Source of the DNA: a virus
Length of the DNA: 64,000 bases
Virus record (IMG/VR): IMGVR_UViG_3300020165_000007
Span: 62,001-126,000 of that record
Strand: one strand, 5' to 3'
Below are positions 1-9,490 of the stretch, in pieces. Every line of letters begins with the position of its first letter. Within the stretch, counting starts at the first letter, position 1. The position numbers and the translations under genes were made by a program. Below the pieces are notes generated by a model that was not told the origin of the DNA, did no database searches, and saw only the letters and a list, made by a program, of their open reading frames with translations.

Positions 1-817
1 TAAATAAAATATCTATGTCGAAGTTCTGAGGATTAGGTGGGTTTTTTCTAGCCCTTCTTGATTGTGTCCCCGTCTCCACTTCATATAATGTTAATGCCCT
101 ACTAATTGCCGGAGAAACTTGGAACTCTTCCTCGTCAATTAAAAAACCCATCATTAAGAACTCATAGTTTTGAACGTAGTACTTCCTTTTTTCAATATCC
201 AATACTGACTCATCAGATATACCATTTAAAATTATAGGAACGTAATGACCCTTAACAAATGTATAAGCTTGTCTTGAAGAAAATTTCTGTAAAACTAATT
301 TGTTAAACTCATTCAAGTGTCGCATTTTAGTACAAAATATTTTTATATTATACGTAATATCTACAGGTACGGGTTGAGGGATTTTATAAATATCCATTCC
401 TTTTCTTTGACCGTCCCACGTTGGAACCTTAGCGTAGTAAAATTGTTTTCTGTTTGGTATGGTGTACTGTAGTGAAGGGTTGGTACCGTACTTAACGTCT
501 GGATTTCTTACAGTTGCAATAAATGGGGGTTTGATGTTTTTATCTAAGTTCTGAAAATCCCAAGTCTCAGCAAACTGAGACCAGTTTTGAGTTGTAATAA
601 TAATATCAACAGGGTTAACTTTTTTACCCTCTGCAGTCATCTCTAAATCGTTCTTAACAAAATCTAACATACCCCTATCTAAGTCAGCATGTAAAACACT
701 CTTAGGTAAATATGTACCATCTTTTTGAATATATTCCAGTAGTTGCTCCCTCCTCTCTAATAAAATTTTATCAGGAGTTAAAGGTAGATGTTTTTTTATT
801 TTTTTAGGAAATGACAT
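1..817 (-). CDS. gp15-like tail completion/sheath stabiliser, partial at left edge
   Basis: An open reading frame of 272 codons starts at the ATG at 817-815 (MSFPKKIKKHLPL) and runs off the left edge without a stop. The start shares one base with the TAA of the upstream gene (TAATG), so translation is probably coupled. The pattern PVPVDITYNVKIFCTKMRHL, followed by an FNKLVLQKF helix, a QAYTFVKGHYVPI strand and a late segment with ..EKRKYYVQ..EF, resembles T4 gp15, which caps the tail tube and sheath and joins tail to neck. The family assignment is by eye from this pattern and from position next to other neck-type genes. The C-terminus lies outside the window. A different tail terminator family is possible. 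Confidence 0.55.
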   Translation of the reverse strand, partial: MSFPKKIKKHLPLTPDKILLERREQLLEYIQKDGTYLPKSVLHADLDRGMLDFVKNDLEMTAEGKKVNPVDIIITTQNWSQFAETWDFQNLDKNIKPPFIATVRNPDVKYGTNPSLQYTIPNRKQFYYAKVPTWDGQRKGMDIYKIPQPVPVDITYNIKIFCTKMRHLNEFNKLVLQKFSSRQAYTFVKGHYVPIILNGISDESVLDIEKRKYYVQNYEFLMMGFLIDEEEFQVSPAISRALTLYEVETGTQSRRARKNPPNPQNFDIDILF

Positions 818-1290
818 TAGATTACTATTTCATTTATATGGAAGATTTTATTTCGAGTATTAATCATATCAATCTCATTTGCGTTATAAATTGGTTCTTC
901 GCTATCTTTTTTAACAAATGAATCGTATTTGTATGGGTTATATGTGATTACGTTATCATTAGTTTCTGCAGGCATTTCTTCACAAGGGAACTGACAATAG
1001 TCAACTAAATCACCAATAACAAATGCGTGTACGTTCTTTCTCATTTCTTGTCTTACTTTGTCTTTTCCCCCCTTTCTTACCCTAAACTCTACATTTCTTA
1101 ATTTAACGTAGTCGGCATACAAAATTACCCTACCCCCATAAGTCACTGAAAATGTATGTTTATGTAAGTTATAATATACCATAACCCTCAAACCAGTTAA
1201 ATCCTCAGGAGTTAATTCTTCCTCCTGTTCAATAATTAAACCCATATGAGTCTTCATTTTATTAATTTCTTTTAATAGATATCTATTCAT
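817..1290 (-). CDS. Conserved-looking phage protein of unknown function, 157 aa
   Basis: I do not recognise this protein with certainty. It has a compact N-terminal part with an aromatic beta-strand region (VMVYYNLHKHTFSV, then GGRVILYADYVKLRNVEF), a basic stretch (FRVRKGGKDKVRQEMRKNVHAFVIGDL) and a polar tail. The beta/basic pattern followed by VHAFVxGxL recalls a small uncharacterised protein seen in other T4-like phages. Its ATG overlaps the stop of the upstream 171 aa gene (ATGA) and its own stop overlaps the next start, so it is translated between two probable neck genes. A virion assembly role is inferred only from this position. Confidence 0.6.
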   Translation of the reverse strand: MNRYLLKEINKMKTHMGLIIEQEEELTPEDLTGLRVMVYYNLHKHTFSVTYGGRVILYADYVKLRNVEFRVRKGGKDKVRQEMRKNVHAFVIGDLVDYCQFPCEEMPAETNDNVITYNPYKYDSFVKKDSEEPIYNANEIDMINTRNKIFHINEIVI

Positions 1291-1802
1291 AATCCTCTAA
1301 ATTCATTTTCACTAACAGGTGATGCAGTAATTGACCTATAATAAGGTTTGTAACCACCATAAGTATGTTTATTATCACTCGTGACTCTTCCGTCATTAGA
1401 TACCGAGTAGTATCTAACACGAGATTCAGTCTCATAGTAACCTATATAATCACCATAATTAATATCTATTTCTAACTCATCTAAAGTCGTTTGATATACG
1501 CCAACCTTTAAGTTACCCGGCTCCATTTGTGTCATGTTACTATTACCGTAATTTTGATTTTCAGGTTGTTCTATTTGGACGTACCCCCTAAATTCAACGG
1601 GAGGATGGAACTTTACTCCGTCTTCTACGGTTTCACCGTAAACATCATCAGTTACTGTTTTTTGTTGGTCGATTCTATATAAAACTAACCTAAAATTCAT
1701 ATCACCCTCAAGCCATTCTCGACCCATTGCGATATCTAACTCAAAGTCTTCCGACCCGAAAAACTTTTCTAATCTTGTAATTGGAACCTTTCTATTACTC
1801 AT
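1287..1802 (-). CDS. Putative neck/head-completion protein (gp14-like?), 171 aa
   Basis: A 171 aa protein rich in acidic and aromatic residues. A central segment (LKVGVYQTTLDELEIDINYG, then DYIGYYETESRVRYYSVSND) has the alternating pattern of a beta-barrel. T4 gp14 has a comparable segment about a protein of known usable status read as GD-I-Y-x-x-x-x-x-R-Y-x-V, and the gene sits directly before the gp15-like gene as gene 14 does in T4. It is shorter than T4 gp14 (about 256 aa), so the assignment is tentative. A TATTTATC variant of the late motif lies just upstream (1807-1814), between this gene and the divergent helicase gene. Confidence 0.45.
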   Translation of the reverse strand: MSNRKVPITRLEKFFGSEDFELDIAMGREWLEGDMNFRLVLYRIDQQKTVTDDVYGETVEDGVKFHPPVEFRGYVQIEQPENQNYGNSNMTQMEPGNLKVGVYQTTLDELEIDINYGDYIGYYETESRVRYYSVSNDGRVTSDNKHTYGGYKPYYRSITASPVSENEFRGL

Positions 1803-1806
1803 TATT

Positions 1807-1814
1807 GATAAATA
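1807..1814 (-). promoter_or_regulatory. Late-type motif variant TATTTATC
   Basis: Reading on the minus strand the octamer is TATTTATC, one base from the TATTTATA found before many structural genes. Only four bases separate it from the ATG at 1802, closer than for most other copies, so it is a weak candidate. Confidence 0.35.
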
Positions 1815-1823
1815 TTAAGTTAT

Positions 1824-3608
1824 TTGTTATATTTAAGTGTATTTAGTCGACTTTTGGAAAATAAAACATTAAATAGCTTGCCTGAAGTGAGGGCTCTTCG
1901 TATTTTAGAGAAATACGAGGGGTATAATAATTACATTATCCGGTTACAGGATAAGATGAAAAAATTTAATCATTTTAAACTTACTCGTGCCCAAGCGGAT
2001 TACATAATTAAATTTAAAGATACTGTACCCAAAATAGCTAGAAGGTGGGTGGAACTTGATAGTTACTTTGGTCAAAAACTAATGAATGACAAGTTACTAC
2101 CAAAGAGACCTGAAAAAATTTATGTGGAAAAATTATTAGTGGAGAAAGAAAAGTCGTACCACATATGGGGTAAGTTATTTGAAAGTGAGGAACTTACAGA
2201 CATATGGTTACCTAAAGTTGCGTTAACAAAAAACAAACAAAGGGAAGTAAAAATCGACTATAGTAAGTACTCACATAGACCTCCGCTTTCACACCAAAAA
2301 GAATCTATAGAAAAACTTGTTGGTAATGACAAATATATATTGGCAGATGATATGGGTCTCGGAAAAACAACCTCAACAGTTATTGCGTCGATAGAGATGG
2401 GGATAGAAAAAGTATTAATTATATGCCCCGCATCTTTAAAAATTAACTGGGAGAGAGAAATACAAAATTATACGGAAAAATCTATTTCAATTATTGAGGG
2501 TAAAAAGTGGGAACCTTCCGAGTATACCATTATAAATTATGATATATTAAAAAACTTTCACGACCCAAAATACCCCGATAAATCAGAGATTTTAAATTAT
2601 GGTTTTGATTTGATTGTAATGGACGAAGCTCACTACGTTCAAAATAAAAAAGCTCAAAGAACAAAAATTGTAAATGACATCGCTAACAAAATAGGTAAGG
2701 TATGGTTACTAACGGGAACTCCGATGACCTCAAGGCCGATGAATTATTATAATCTTTTAGACTTAGTAGACTCTCCAGTCGCAGAAAATTGGATGGCCTA
2801 CGCTATAAGGTACTGTGCAGGTTATCAATTTAGTGTTGGTAGTAAAAGAGTTTGGAATGTTTCGGGAGCGTCTAATCTAGAAGAGTTAAGAGACAGGACA
2901 AAACCACAAGTATTAAGAAGACTAAAGGAAGACATCTTGGACTTACCTGAAAAAATAATAACTCCAGTTTATTTAAGAACCAAGTCTAAAGAATATAAAA
3001 AATTGATGGGTGAATACTATGATTGGTATAATTCATCTGAAGACTCGAATTCACTGACAATACAATTTTCTAAGTTAATGAAAGTCCGACAAGTTATTGC
3101 TGAAGAAAAAATAAAAGACACAATAGAAATTGCTCAGAACATAATAGACCAAGGTAAAAAAGTAATAATATTTACAAATTTTACAGATACACTAAATAAA
3201 ATAAACGAACATTTTGGTAAAGAGTCAGTTAAGTTAGATGGTAAAATGACCAAACCTAAAAGACAGGAATCTGTAGACGAGTTTCAAAACAATGATGACA
3301 TCAAAGTTTTTGTAGGTAATCTAAAAGCTGCGGGAGTAGGAATAACCCTAACAGCTGCAGAGGCGGTTATAATGAATGACCTATCTTTTGTTCCTGCTGA
3401 CCATTCACAAGCCGAAGATAGGGCGTATAGATATGGACAAAAGTTCTCAGTTTCAGTTTATTACCCGATATTAGAAAATACAATAGAAGGTATTATATAT
3501 AATATACTAACTAAAAAGAAAAATATTTTTGAAACAGTTATGGGTGATAATGAAGGTAAAGGTGACGTAATGGAAGAAATATTAAATATGATTTCACAAG
3601 AAAGGTGA
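1824..3608 (+). CDS. SNF2-type superfamily 2 DNA helicase/translocase
   Basis: A two-lobed SF2 ATPase of 594 aa. Walker A is DDMGLGKTT near residue 175, the DEAH box is VMDEAHYVQNKKA near residue 267, motif III is LLTGTPMTSRPM, and lobe 2 carries GVGITLTAAE and a final QAEDRAYRYGQ, the SNF2 motif VI. This is nearer to SMARCAL1/HepA-like annealing helicases than to T4 UvsW, but may fill the same place in replication and fork remodelling. No ATG lies near the expected N-terminus. The frame opens after a stop at 1809, and the first usable start is TTG at 1824. It is divergent from the gene at 1802. The N-terminal 150 residues are lysine-rich and not recognised. Confidence 0.9.
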   Translation: MLYLSVFSRLLENKTLNSLPEVRALRILEKYEGYNNYIIRLQDKMKKFNHFKLTRAQADYIIKFKDTVPKIARRWVELDSYFGQKLMNDKLLPKRPEKIYVEKLLVEKEKSYHIWGKLFESEELTDIWLPKVALTKNKQREVKIDYSKYSHRPPLSHQKESIEKLVGNDKYILADDMGLGKTTSTVIASIEMGIEKVLIICPASLKINWEREIQNYTEKSISIIEGKKWEPSEYTIINYDILKNFHDPKYPDKSEILNYGFDLIVMDEAHYVQNKKAQRTKIVNDIANKIGKVWLLTGTPMTSRPMNYYNLLDLVDSPVAENWMAYAIRYCAGYQFSVGSKRVWNVSGASNLEELRDRTKPQVLRRLKEDILDLPEKIITPVYLRTKSKEYKKLMGEYYDWYNSSEDSNSLTIQFSKLMKVRQVIAEEKIKDTIEIAQNIIDQGKKVIIFTNFTDTLNKINEHFGKESVKLDGKMTKPKRQESVDEFQNNDDIKVFVGNLKAAGVGITLTAAEAVIMNDLSFVPADHSQAEDRAYRYGQKFSVSVYYPILENTIEGIIYNILTKKKNIFETVMGDNEGKGDVMEEILNMISQER

Positions 3609-3629
3609 GTTTGTTTTTATATTTCGCAT

Positions 3630-3637
3630 TATTTATA
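3630..3637 (+). promoter_or_regulatory. Late-type promoter motif TATTTATA
   Basis: An exact TATTTATA followed by TATAAAAATA and then ATG at 3648, a gap of 10 bases. There is no Shine-Dalgarno site. It matches the octamer before other genes here and is inferred to be read by the phage late sigma factor. Confidence 0.65.
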
Positions 3638-3647
3638 TATAAAAATA

Positions 3648-5207
3648 ATGGGTACTAAAAGGGCATTAAATAAAATAACTGATATAGAAAATCAGATTAT
3701 AAGTGAAGGGATAAAAAGAAAAGTATCACCGAACGTCCCAAAAGAAATTTTAAAAGAAATGAAAAAAATAGGTATCGAAAGATTACCTTACTCTTATTCA
3801 GCCTTAGAACGTTTTATAGATAAAGAAACTATGAACGTACACTACAATAAACATTATAAAGGTTATGTTAATAAACTTAATGATGCGATAAAAGATAAAA
3901 AGGGTAAGGACAAAAAATTAAAAGATATTGTGAAAACAATATCAATGTACGACAGAACTGTAAAAAATAATGCTGGCGGAGCGTTCAACCACGCATTGTT
4001 TTGGAAAATGTTAAGTCCTAAAAGGCAAAGATGTTCAGGAGAAATCTATGAGAAAATTATTAAAGAGTATAAAACGTTTAATAACTTTAAAAAGTTATTT
4101 GAGTCCGCAGCTCAAAAAAGATTTGGTTCAGGGTGGGTATGGCTTGTTTTAACAAAAAATAATAGGTTAAAAATAATGACTACTGCAAATCAAGACAACC
4201 CTCTTATGAATACCATTAAAGACGGTGGACTTCCATTATTAGGTTTGGATTTATGGGAACACTCTTATTATTTAAAATATAGAAATAAAAAAGACGATTA
4301 TATAAAAAACTTTTGGTCAGTAGTGAATTGGGATTTTGTGAACAACTTATATACATCTAACCCTAAATCCTCAATAAAGGAGTCGTTTAATAAAAAAAAT
4401 CTTATTGTTGAAATTGAGAGTCAGGGGTGTAATTCAAGACAAGTTAAACAGACCATAGAATTATTTAACACCAATCCTCAAATAAAGTGGAAATATCGTA
4501 CCGTAATTGATAAGGTTTTTAAAGAAATCTTTAAAGATTATTGGAGAGAAAAAGAAGGAGAGCAGTTATCGGGTATATATGACTTTGAATATAAAGGGAG
4601 TGTTGAAGGAGGTCGGTCGGTATTAAATAAAATCAATACAAACGCAACTACATTTTGTATTTTAAAAAATGACATTAATATTACTTTAAAACATTATGGA
4701 CACCCTCCGATTAGTTTTTACGGAAAAAATAAAAATGAACAAATAAAGGAATTATATCGATTTTTAAAATATATCATCCATTGGAAAGATAGTCTATTTA
4801 AAAATACATCAAACACTTTTGACTCTATGTATACCGCGGTTAATAGAAAAAATAAACAAGGTGATAAAACTGAAAATTTAGCGGTTAAAGAATTACAAAA
4901 AGTGTTCGGAGTTTCTAACGTAAAAAAAGTTGGTGAATTAGGTAGTGTTATAGATGCTATCGGTGGTGTTGATGCGATTATAAGGACAGATAATGGAGAT
5001 AAAACTGTACAAATAAAACCATTTAGAGATTATATTATTGAAGATGGGAAAATAACTATGGTCGGAACAGGTGTTATAAAACAGTATAAAACCGATATGT
5101 TAGTATTTCATAATAAAAATAAAGGAATAGTGGTATTTGATAATAACAACACCCAAATTAAAAACGGGAAATATGTTTTTGATAAAGAGTCTCAATATAA
5201 GTCTTGA
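3648..5207 (+). CDS. Putative PD-(D/E)XK-type nuclease, 519 aa
   Basis: The first 400 residues are lysine-rich and unrecognised. The C-terminal 115 residues look like a restriction-endonuclease fold. GDKTENLAVKELQKVFG (about residue 405) is a helix with the usual Glu. GGVDAII (about 441) supplies the acidic residue, and KTVQIKPF (about 455) gives a Q-x-K form of the (D/E)xK motif, followed by a beta strand. Such domains occur in type II restriction enzymes and phage-encoded nucleases. No methyltransferase is adjacent, and it is preceded by a late-type motif. A role in host DNA breakdown, packaging or superinfection is open. The fold is inferred from motif order only. Confidence 0.5.
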   Translation: MGTKRALNKITDIENQIISEGIKRKVSPNVPKEILKEMKKIGIERLPYSYSALERFIDKETMNVHYNKHYKGYVNKLNDAIKDKKGKDKKLKDIVKTISMYDRTVKNNAGGAFNHALFWKMLSPKRQRCSGEIYEKIIKEYKTFNNFKKLFESAAQKRFGSGWVWLVLTKNNRLKIMTTANQDNPLMNTIKDGGLPLLGLDLWEHSYYLKYRNKKDDYIKNFWSVVNWDFVNNLYTSNPKSSIKESFNKKNLIVEIESQGCNSRQVKQTIELFNTNPQIKWKYRTVIDKVFKEIFKDYWREKEGEQLSGIYDFEYKGSVEGGRSVLNKINTNATTFCILKNDINITLKHYGHPPISFYGKNKNEQIKELYRFLKYIIHWKDSLFKNTSNTFDSMYTAVNRKNKQGDKTENLAVKELQKVFGVSNVKKVGELGSVIDAIGGVDAIIRTDNGDKTVQIKPFRDYIIEDGKITMVGTGVIKQYKTDMLVFHNKNKGIVVFDNNNTQIKNGKYVFDKESQYKS

Positions 5208-5225
5208 TAAATAAAGATTTCTAAA

Positions 5226-5233
5226 TATTTATA
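5226..5233 (+). promoter_or_regulatory. Late-type promoter motif TATTTATA
   Basis: An exact TATTTATA 13 bases before the ATG at 5247, followed by TATAAAATATATC with no Shine-Dalgarno site. It precedes a gp13-like structural gene, as expected for a late promoter. Confidence 0.7.
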
Positions 5234-5246
5234 TATAAAATATATC

Positions 5247-6359
5247 ATGTCAGCAATTAACGAACCACAAAGAAGTAAGCTATATACTCGTATAAAACAT
5301 CTATTAGGTGCTCCCTTACGTGGTGTAGAAATTACCGATGAAATGATGGATTCACTAATGGAATTATCAATTCAAGACTACGCACAATATGTTAACGATT
5401 GGTTAATTGAGGCTCAATGGACATCATTGTACGGGCTAAATTTAGATGAACAGTCGGTAACTAGAGCTTTTATAACTCGTAGTTTAGATTGGGAAACACA
5501 GTATACATACGCTTACTCAAAAATTGTCGGTTTACAGGCTGGAGGTGACTCAGTATTAAAAAAAGATTTTATTACTTTAGTTCCTGGACAACAAATTTAT
5601 GAGGTACCTGCAGGAAGAGAAATTAATGAGTTATTATGGTTTAGTAGGGCAGAGTTAGATGCGGCATTTTTTGACCCATTTATGGGTGGTTTTGGTGGTT
5701 TTGGTGGTGTAGGTTTAGGTGGAGGAGCGGGATTCTCTCAAATGGGTTCTCAGGGAAATTATTTTATAACACCGGCCTTTGATATGTTACTTAGAATGCA
5801 AGATATTAACATTAAGAGAAGAATAATTTCAGGAGATTTAACTTATAGAATTACTGCACTACCTGAAGGTAAAAAGGCGGTTCATCTAATGAATGTACCT
5901 GGAGGTAAATTTGATTTTGGTAATATTCAATATAATCAATACGTTGTGTGGTATTGGTATTATGAAACTGATGACCGTGAGACCTGTTTAGCTGAAAATC
6001 CTGACATAGTAAGATTACCTTCAGATATCCCGATAGATGAAATGTTATGGGATGAGTTAAATAATCCAGCCCAAACATGGGTTAGGAGATGGTTTACTGC
6101 TTATGTAAAAGAATCTTTAGGGAGGGTAAGAGGTAAGTACCTAGGAAATCTAAAAACACCTGACTCCGAAATACAAATGGAGTATGACTCACTTTTAACA
6201 GAATCAAAAGACGAAAAATCAAAACTAATAGAAGAGTTAACTCAAAGGTTAGAAAGATTAAGGCCTGATAAAATGATGGAAAGACAAGCTAATGAAGCGG
6301 AAAATTTAAATAAATCATTACAATATCGGGCATTCCCAAGACAATTTTATTCAATATAA
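5247..6359 (+). CDS. Neck protein gp13-like (head-tail connector)
   Basis: A 370 aa protein whose N-terminus (KHLLGAPLRGVEITDEMMDS) matches the LGAPV-x-(I/V)-E-(L/V)-(S/T)-D-E-Q pattern of T4-like gp13 neck proteins. It is followed by an aromatic helical segment (YVNDWLIEAQWTSLYGLN). The C-terminal region has WVRRWFTAYVKESLGRVRGK and KTPDSEIQMEYDSLL, as in gp13-like proteins, where it forms the helical ring below the portal. A Gly/Phe-rich insert (GGFGGFGGVGLGGGAGF, about residues 147-165) is a probable flexible loop. It stands apart from the other neck genes, on the opposite strand, which is unlike T4. A late motif precedes it. Confidence 0.7.
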   Translation: MSAINEPQRSKLYTRIKHLLGAPLRGVEITDEMMDSLMELSIQDYAQYVNDWLIEAQWTSLYGLNLDEQSVTRAFITRSLDWETQYTYAYSKIVGLQAGGDSVLKKDFITLVPGQQIYEVPAGREINELLWFSRAELDAAFFDPFMGGFGGFGGVGLGGGAGFSQMGSQGNYFITPAFDMLLRMQDINIKRRIISGDLTYRITALPEGKKAVHLMNVPGGKFDFGNIQYNQYVVWYWYYETDDRETCLAENPDIVRLPSDIPIDEMLWDELNNPAQTWVRRWFTAYVKESLGRVRGKYLGNLKTPDSEIQMEYDSLLTESKDEKSKLIEELTQRLERLRPDKMMERQANEAENLNKSLQYRAFPRQFYSI

Positions 6360-6360
6360 T

Positions 6361-6693
6361 ATGGCAATTTTTAAATCAACACCAATTACAAAAATTATTA
6401 ATGGTCTAACCATTAAAACTTCAGAATCAACACTTTTAAGTAGTGAATCGTATACCACAAGCGGAGAGGCTGCGATTATTATTAAAGATGTTAAAGTCTG
6501 TAAATTACAATTAGATTCAAATACGACTGAACACGTAACAATTAAAGCGTTAACCGATGTTTTAGTGGTCGGAGATTATTCGATTGATGAGGAATTCGAT
6601 GAAATAGAATTACAGAATGGTGCGTCTGTAGAACTTAGATTTATAAGAGATGGTTGGTTTATTATGTCGTCTGATGGTCTAAAGAATTCATAA
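6361..6693 (+). CDS. Small beta-rich protein, probably virion-associated
   Basis: A 110 aa protein starting two bases after the stop of the gp13-like gene, so co-transcribed with it. The sequence alternates hydrophobic and polar residues throughout (AAIIIKDVKVCKLQL, LTDVLVVGDYSI, ASVELRFIRDGWFIMSS), which suggests an all-beta fold. I do not recognise a family. Position argues for a virion part such as a decoration or fibre attachment protein. Its last 32 bases overlap tail-to-tail with the 3' end of the DNA polymerase gene. Confidence 0.65.
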   Translation: MAIFKSTPITKIINGLTIKTSESTLLSSESYTTSGEAAIIIKDVKVCKLQLDSNTTEHVTIKALTDVLVVGDYSIDEEFDEIELQNGASVELRFIRDGWFIMSSDGLKNS

Positions 6694-9421
6694 GAATTTT
6701 ATTTTTCTCAACATAATTAGTGTTAACTAATTCTTCGGTTCCTTCTAAATACATGTAGAAAGGGTTAATTCCAACACTTTTCCAAAACACTTTTTCAGTG
6801 TCAGATAGGGTAAGTACCTCATCTAAAGTATCTTGGTCACCTTCTTTTCTTGGGTATCCTCTAACTAATTTAGTTTGAGTTTTTGTAAAAAACGGTCTAT
6901 CTTCAGGATTTTCAATTAATATTTCATCTCGTATTTCAGGAGAAAATACAACTAATAGAGGTTCAATTCTCTTATTAAACGCAGTTACATAACGAGGAAC
7001 ATTATAATCTCCTAACTTATCTGGTGTATCTTCGATATCTTTTTCTTTTACATGATAACAGTTAATTACCACCTCATCTTTTTTCTTTTGTACATCTCCA
7101 TGAGATTTACGGGTTCCGTTATTTACGTAGTAAATTGTATCTCCTAACCCGACACTTAAGTTATTTGCCAATGCTAATTCCATATGTGCTTGTCGAGACA
7201 TAAAAGAACCTGACTTAGTTCTTTTTGTAATATGAACTTTGTAATCGTCAAGAGACTGTTTTACACGAGCTTTGTTCGCTATTTTAGAAATAGGTATTTC
7301 TCTGTTATATAATTTACCTAGATATTCATAGTATGAGTCTAAGAATTCTTGACCTTTACCGTCCAACAACATATTCAATCCTGAATCTAAGAACTCCGCA
7401 ACATACGTCTGAAGTTTTTTAGACTTAATCGAGTTTCCTGTAAGTTTAACCTTACCCTTATCTGTAAGTAGTGCGTAGTTTTTACGTGCTACATTAATAG
7501 TTGCTGGCCATTGACCGTCAGTGTCGAGACCCATTTCTCCTCTCATAAATATATCATTATATTCTGCAACATCTGCTTCTGAGCCCGAATATTCTTTACC
7601 TTCTTCTACAAGACCATTCAAACCTTTACCTACGTATTTGTGGTCTTCTCTACCATCAGGAACCGCAAAGTTAACACCATCAGTGTCCATAACTAATGGT
7701 TCGTACCCACGCTCCATAAACCACATAATCATTTGCCTTAGGTATTGTCTACCCGTACAAGTAATTTGTTCACCCATATCCATATCACCCCATGGAAATA
7801 CGTGAGGAGCGGACAGAGAACCAAAGAATGCGTTAATAAAAATCTTAATCGGAAGTTGTTTTCGATTGTACTGTGAAGACAATTTAGGGTCCGAAAGGTA
7901 ATGGTCGGATGCTAACTTCTTATATTTAATACGGGTATCACGGAAATACTTCAACATACTCTTCATTGCCCCCGTAACATCACACTTAGGAAATACATCG
8001 TGCACGAGTTGAATAGAGGGGTATAGAGACGAGTAGTCGAGCTTCAACACGTCAGTGGAGTACCCGACCTGTAATAGTCGAGACAGACCCCCTGTAAATG
8101 AACGCTTGTCCCCTTTCTTAGGTATTGCGAGCCCATGTTTATACGACCATGACATCATAATCATTTTCCATAGTGTTGCAGTACCCATTGTAGACAATCT
8201 CTCATATGTTGTAGGTACAAGTTTAGCGAGAAGGAAGTTGGCTTGGTTGAACTCTTCGTCAACCACCATAGTTTCCCAAATATCATCATACAGATATCTC
8301 TCGATGAGGTACTCACCGTTTACTTCTTCATAGTGACCAGGGAACCTTTCCATAAGATTTTCTGTACCGGGAGAGCCCACCTCTTTATAACCGCCAGTCT
8401 TAGGGTTGAAATAATAATCTTTATTATCAAAATATATTTTTCCAATCTTATCACCTTTGACGTATACACGATTTTCCTTTTCCGCTCCGATAAATTGAGT
8501 AATATACTTAAGACCCCAACTTTTTATGTCTGAGTTAATTGCTTGAGCTCTCCTAACGGCATGTGCAATGTCTACAATATTATACCCCCACATCATGGTC
8601 TGAGTATAATCTTCCATCTCATTTGCAAGCTTCAACATCCCTTGTTTTTGTCTAAGTTTTTTTTCGGGGTTAAGGGTCTTAGCTATTTTTCCTATATCCA
8701 AACCCAACATTTCCGCTCTTGTTAAAATAAAAGGAAAATCGAAAAACGCTGAGTTATATCCACCAACTAATGTCGGTTTTAGATAATTAATGGCATTAAA
8801 AAATTCGACAATCATCTCCTTTTCCTCCTCTTCATTTTGTGCCGATATCACCTTTTCATAACCTCTATTATCTTTCATGCCGATTAGGAATATTTTTTCA
8901 GTATTTGCATCCAAACCTGTGGTCTCGATGTCAAACACAAAACGATGTACTTCATCATACTCATCAAATCCCTTAAACAATCTTTTTTGTTTCTGACAAA
9001 GATACTGTTCTACTGGAGATAGTATCGCAATCGCATTTGTATTCTCTCTATCCCAAGGATTTAATCCTCCATTTTTAAAAAAGTTAACTAAGTTTGAGTA
9101 GGTCTTGGTTGTCTTTACCATATACTTCAGACCTTGTTCCATTCTTACATCGCCATGAGTATCTAACGTTTCGATTAGAATACCGTGTTCTGACATGGCT
9201 TGTTTTTGTGCATGTTTAGAACCGTTATAAAAATTCTTACCCTTTAAATCGCCGACCCATGCGAACGGTATAAAAGAGTCTGTTTTAATTTGTTTCCCGT
9301 TTGTAGGGTGTTGAATAACCTTAAAAATCTTATTAGACCTATAGTCATATTCTAAGGCTACAATATATTTTTCTTCATCCTCTCCGTGGAGGAACTTTTC
9401 AATTTCTTCTTGTGAGACCAT
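6662..9421 (-). CDS. DNA polymerase, family B (T4 gp43 type)
   Basis: A 919 aa replicative polymerase with proofreading exonuclease. Exo I is FVFDIETTGLD (about residue 164) and Exo II is VGGYNSAFFDFPFIL. Polymerase motif A is LKLDYSSLYPSIQ (about 460), motif B is KIFINAFFGSLSA (about 527), and motif C is VMDTDGVNF (about 580). The length fits T4 gp43 (898 aa). All catalytic aspartates are visible and there is no intein or split. It stands alone on the minus strand between structural modules with a host-type promoter about 70 bases upstream, so it is probably expressed early. Confidence 0.97.
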   Translation of the reverse strand: MVSQEEIEKFLHGEDEEKYIVALEYDYRSNKIFKVIQHPTNGKQIKTDSFIPFAWVGDLKGKNFYNGSKHAQKQAMSEHGILIETLDTHGDVRMEQGLKYMVKTTKTYSNLVNFFKNGGLNPWDRENTNAIAILSPVEQYLCQKQKRLFKGFDEYDEVHRFVFDIETTGLDANTEKIFLIGMKDNRGYEKVISAQNEEEEKEMIVEFFNAINYLKPTLVGGYNSAFFDFPFILTRAEMLGLDIGKIAKTLNPEKKLRQKQGMLKLANEMEDYTQTMMWGYNIVDIAHAVRRAQAINSDIKSWGLKYITQFIGAEKENRVYVKGDKIGKIYFDNKDYYFNPKTGGYKEVGSPGTENLMERFPGHYEEVNGEYLIERYLYDDIWETMVVDEEFNQANFLLAKLVPTTYERLSTMGTATLWKMIMMSWSYKHGLAIPKKGDKRSFTGGLSRLLQVGYSTDVLKLDYSSLYPSIQLVHDVFPKCDVTGAMKSMLKYFRDTRIKYKKLASDHYLSDPKLSSQYNRKQLPIKIFINAFFGSLSAPHVFPWGDMDMGEQITCTGRQYLRQMIMWFMERGYEPLVMDTDGVNFAVPDGREDHKYVGKGLNGLVEEGKEYSGSEADVAEYNDIFMRGEMGLDTDGQWPATINVARKNYALLTDKGKVKLTGNSIKSKKLQTYVAEFLDSGLNMLLDGKGQEFLDSYYEYLGKLYNREIPISKIANKARVKQSLDDYKVHITKRTKSGSFMSRQAHMELALANNLSVGLGDTIYYVNNGTRKSHGDVQKKKDEVVINCYHVKEKDIEDTPDKLGDYNVPRYVTAFNKRIEPLLVVFSPEIRDEILIENPEDRPFFTKTQTKLVRGYPRKEGDQDTLDEVLTLSDTEKVFWKSVGINPFYMYLEGTEELVNTNYVEKNKILMNSLDHQTT

Positions 9422-9490
9422 ACTTTTTAACTTTTCACCTGAGATATTATTCTCACATCGTTTTGACGTGATTTCTCTTGGTATTTGTTA

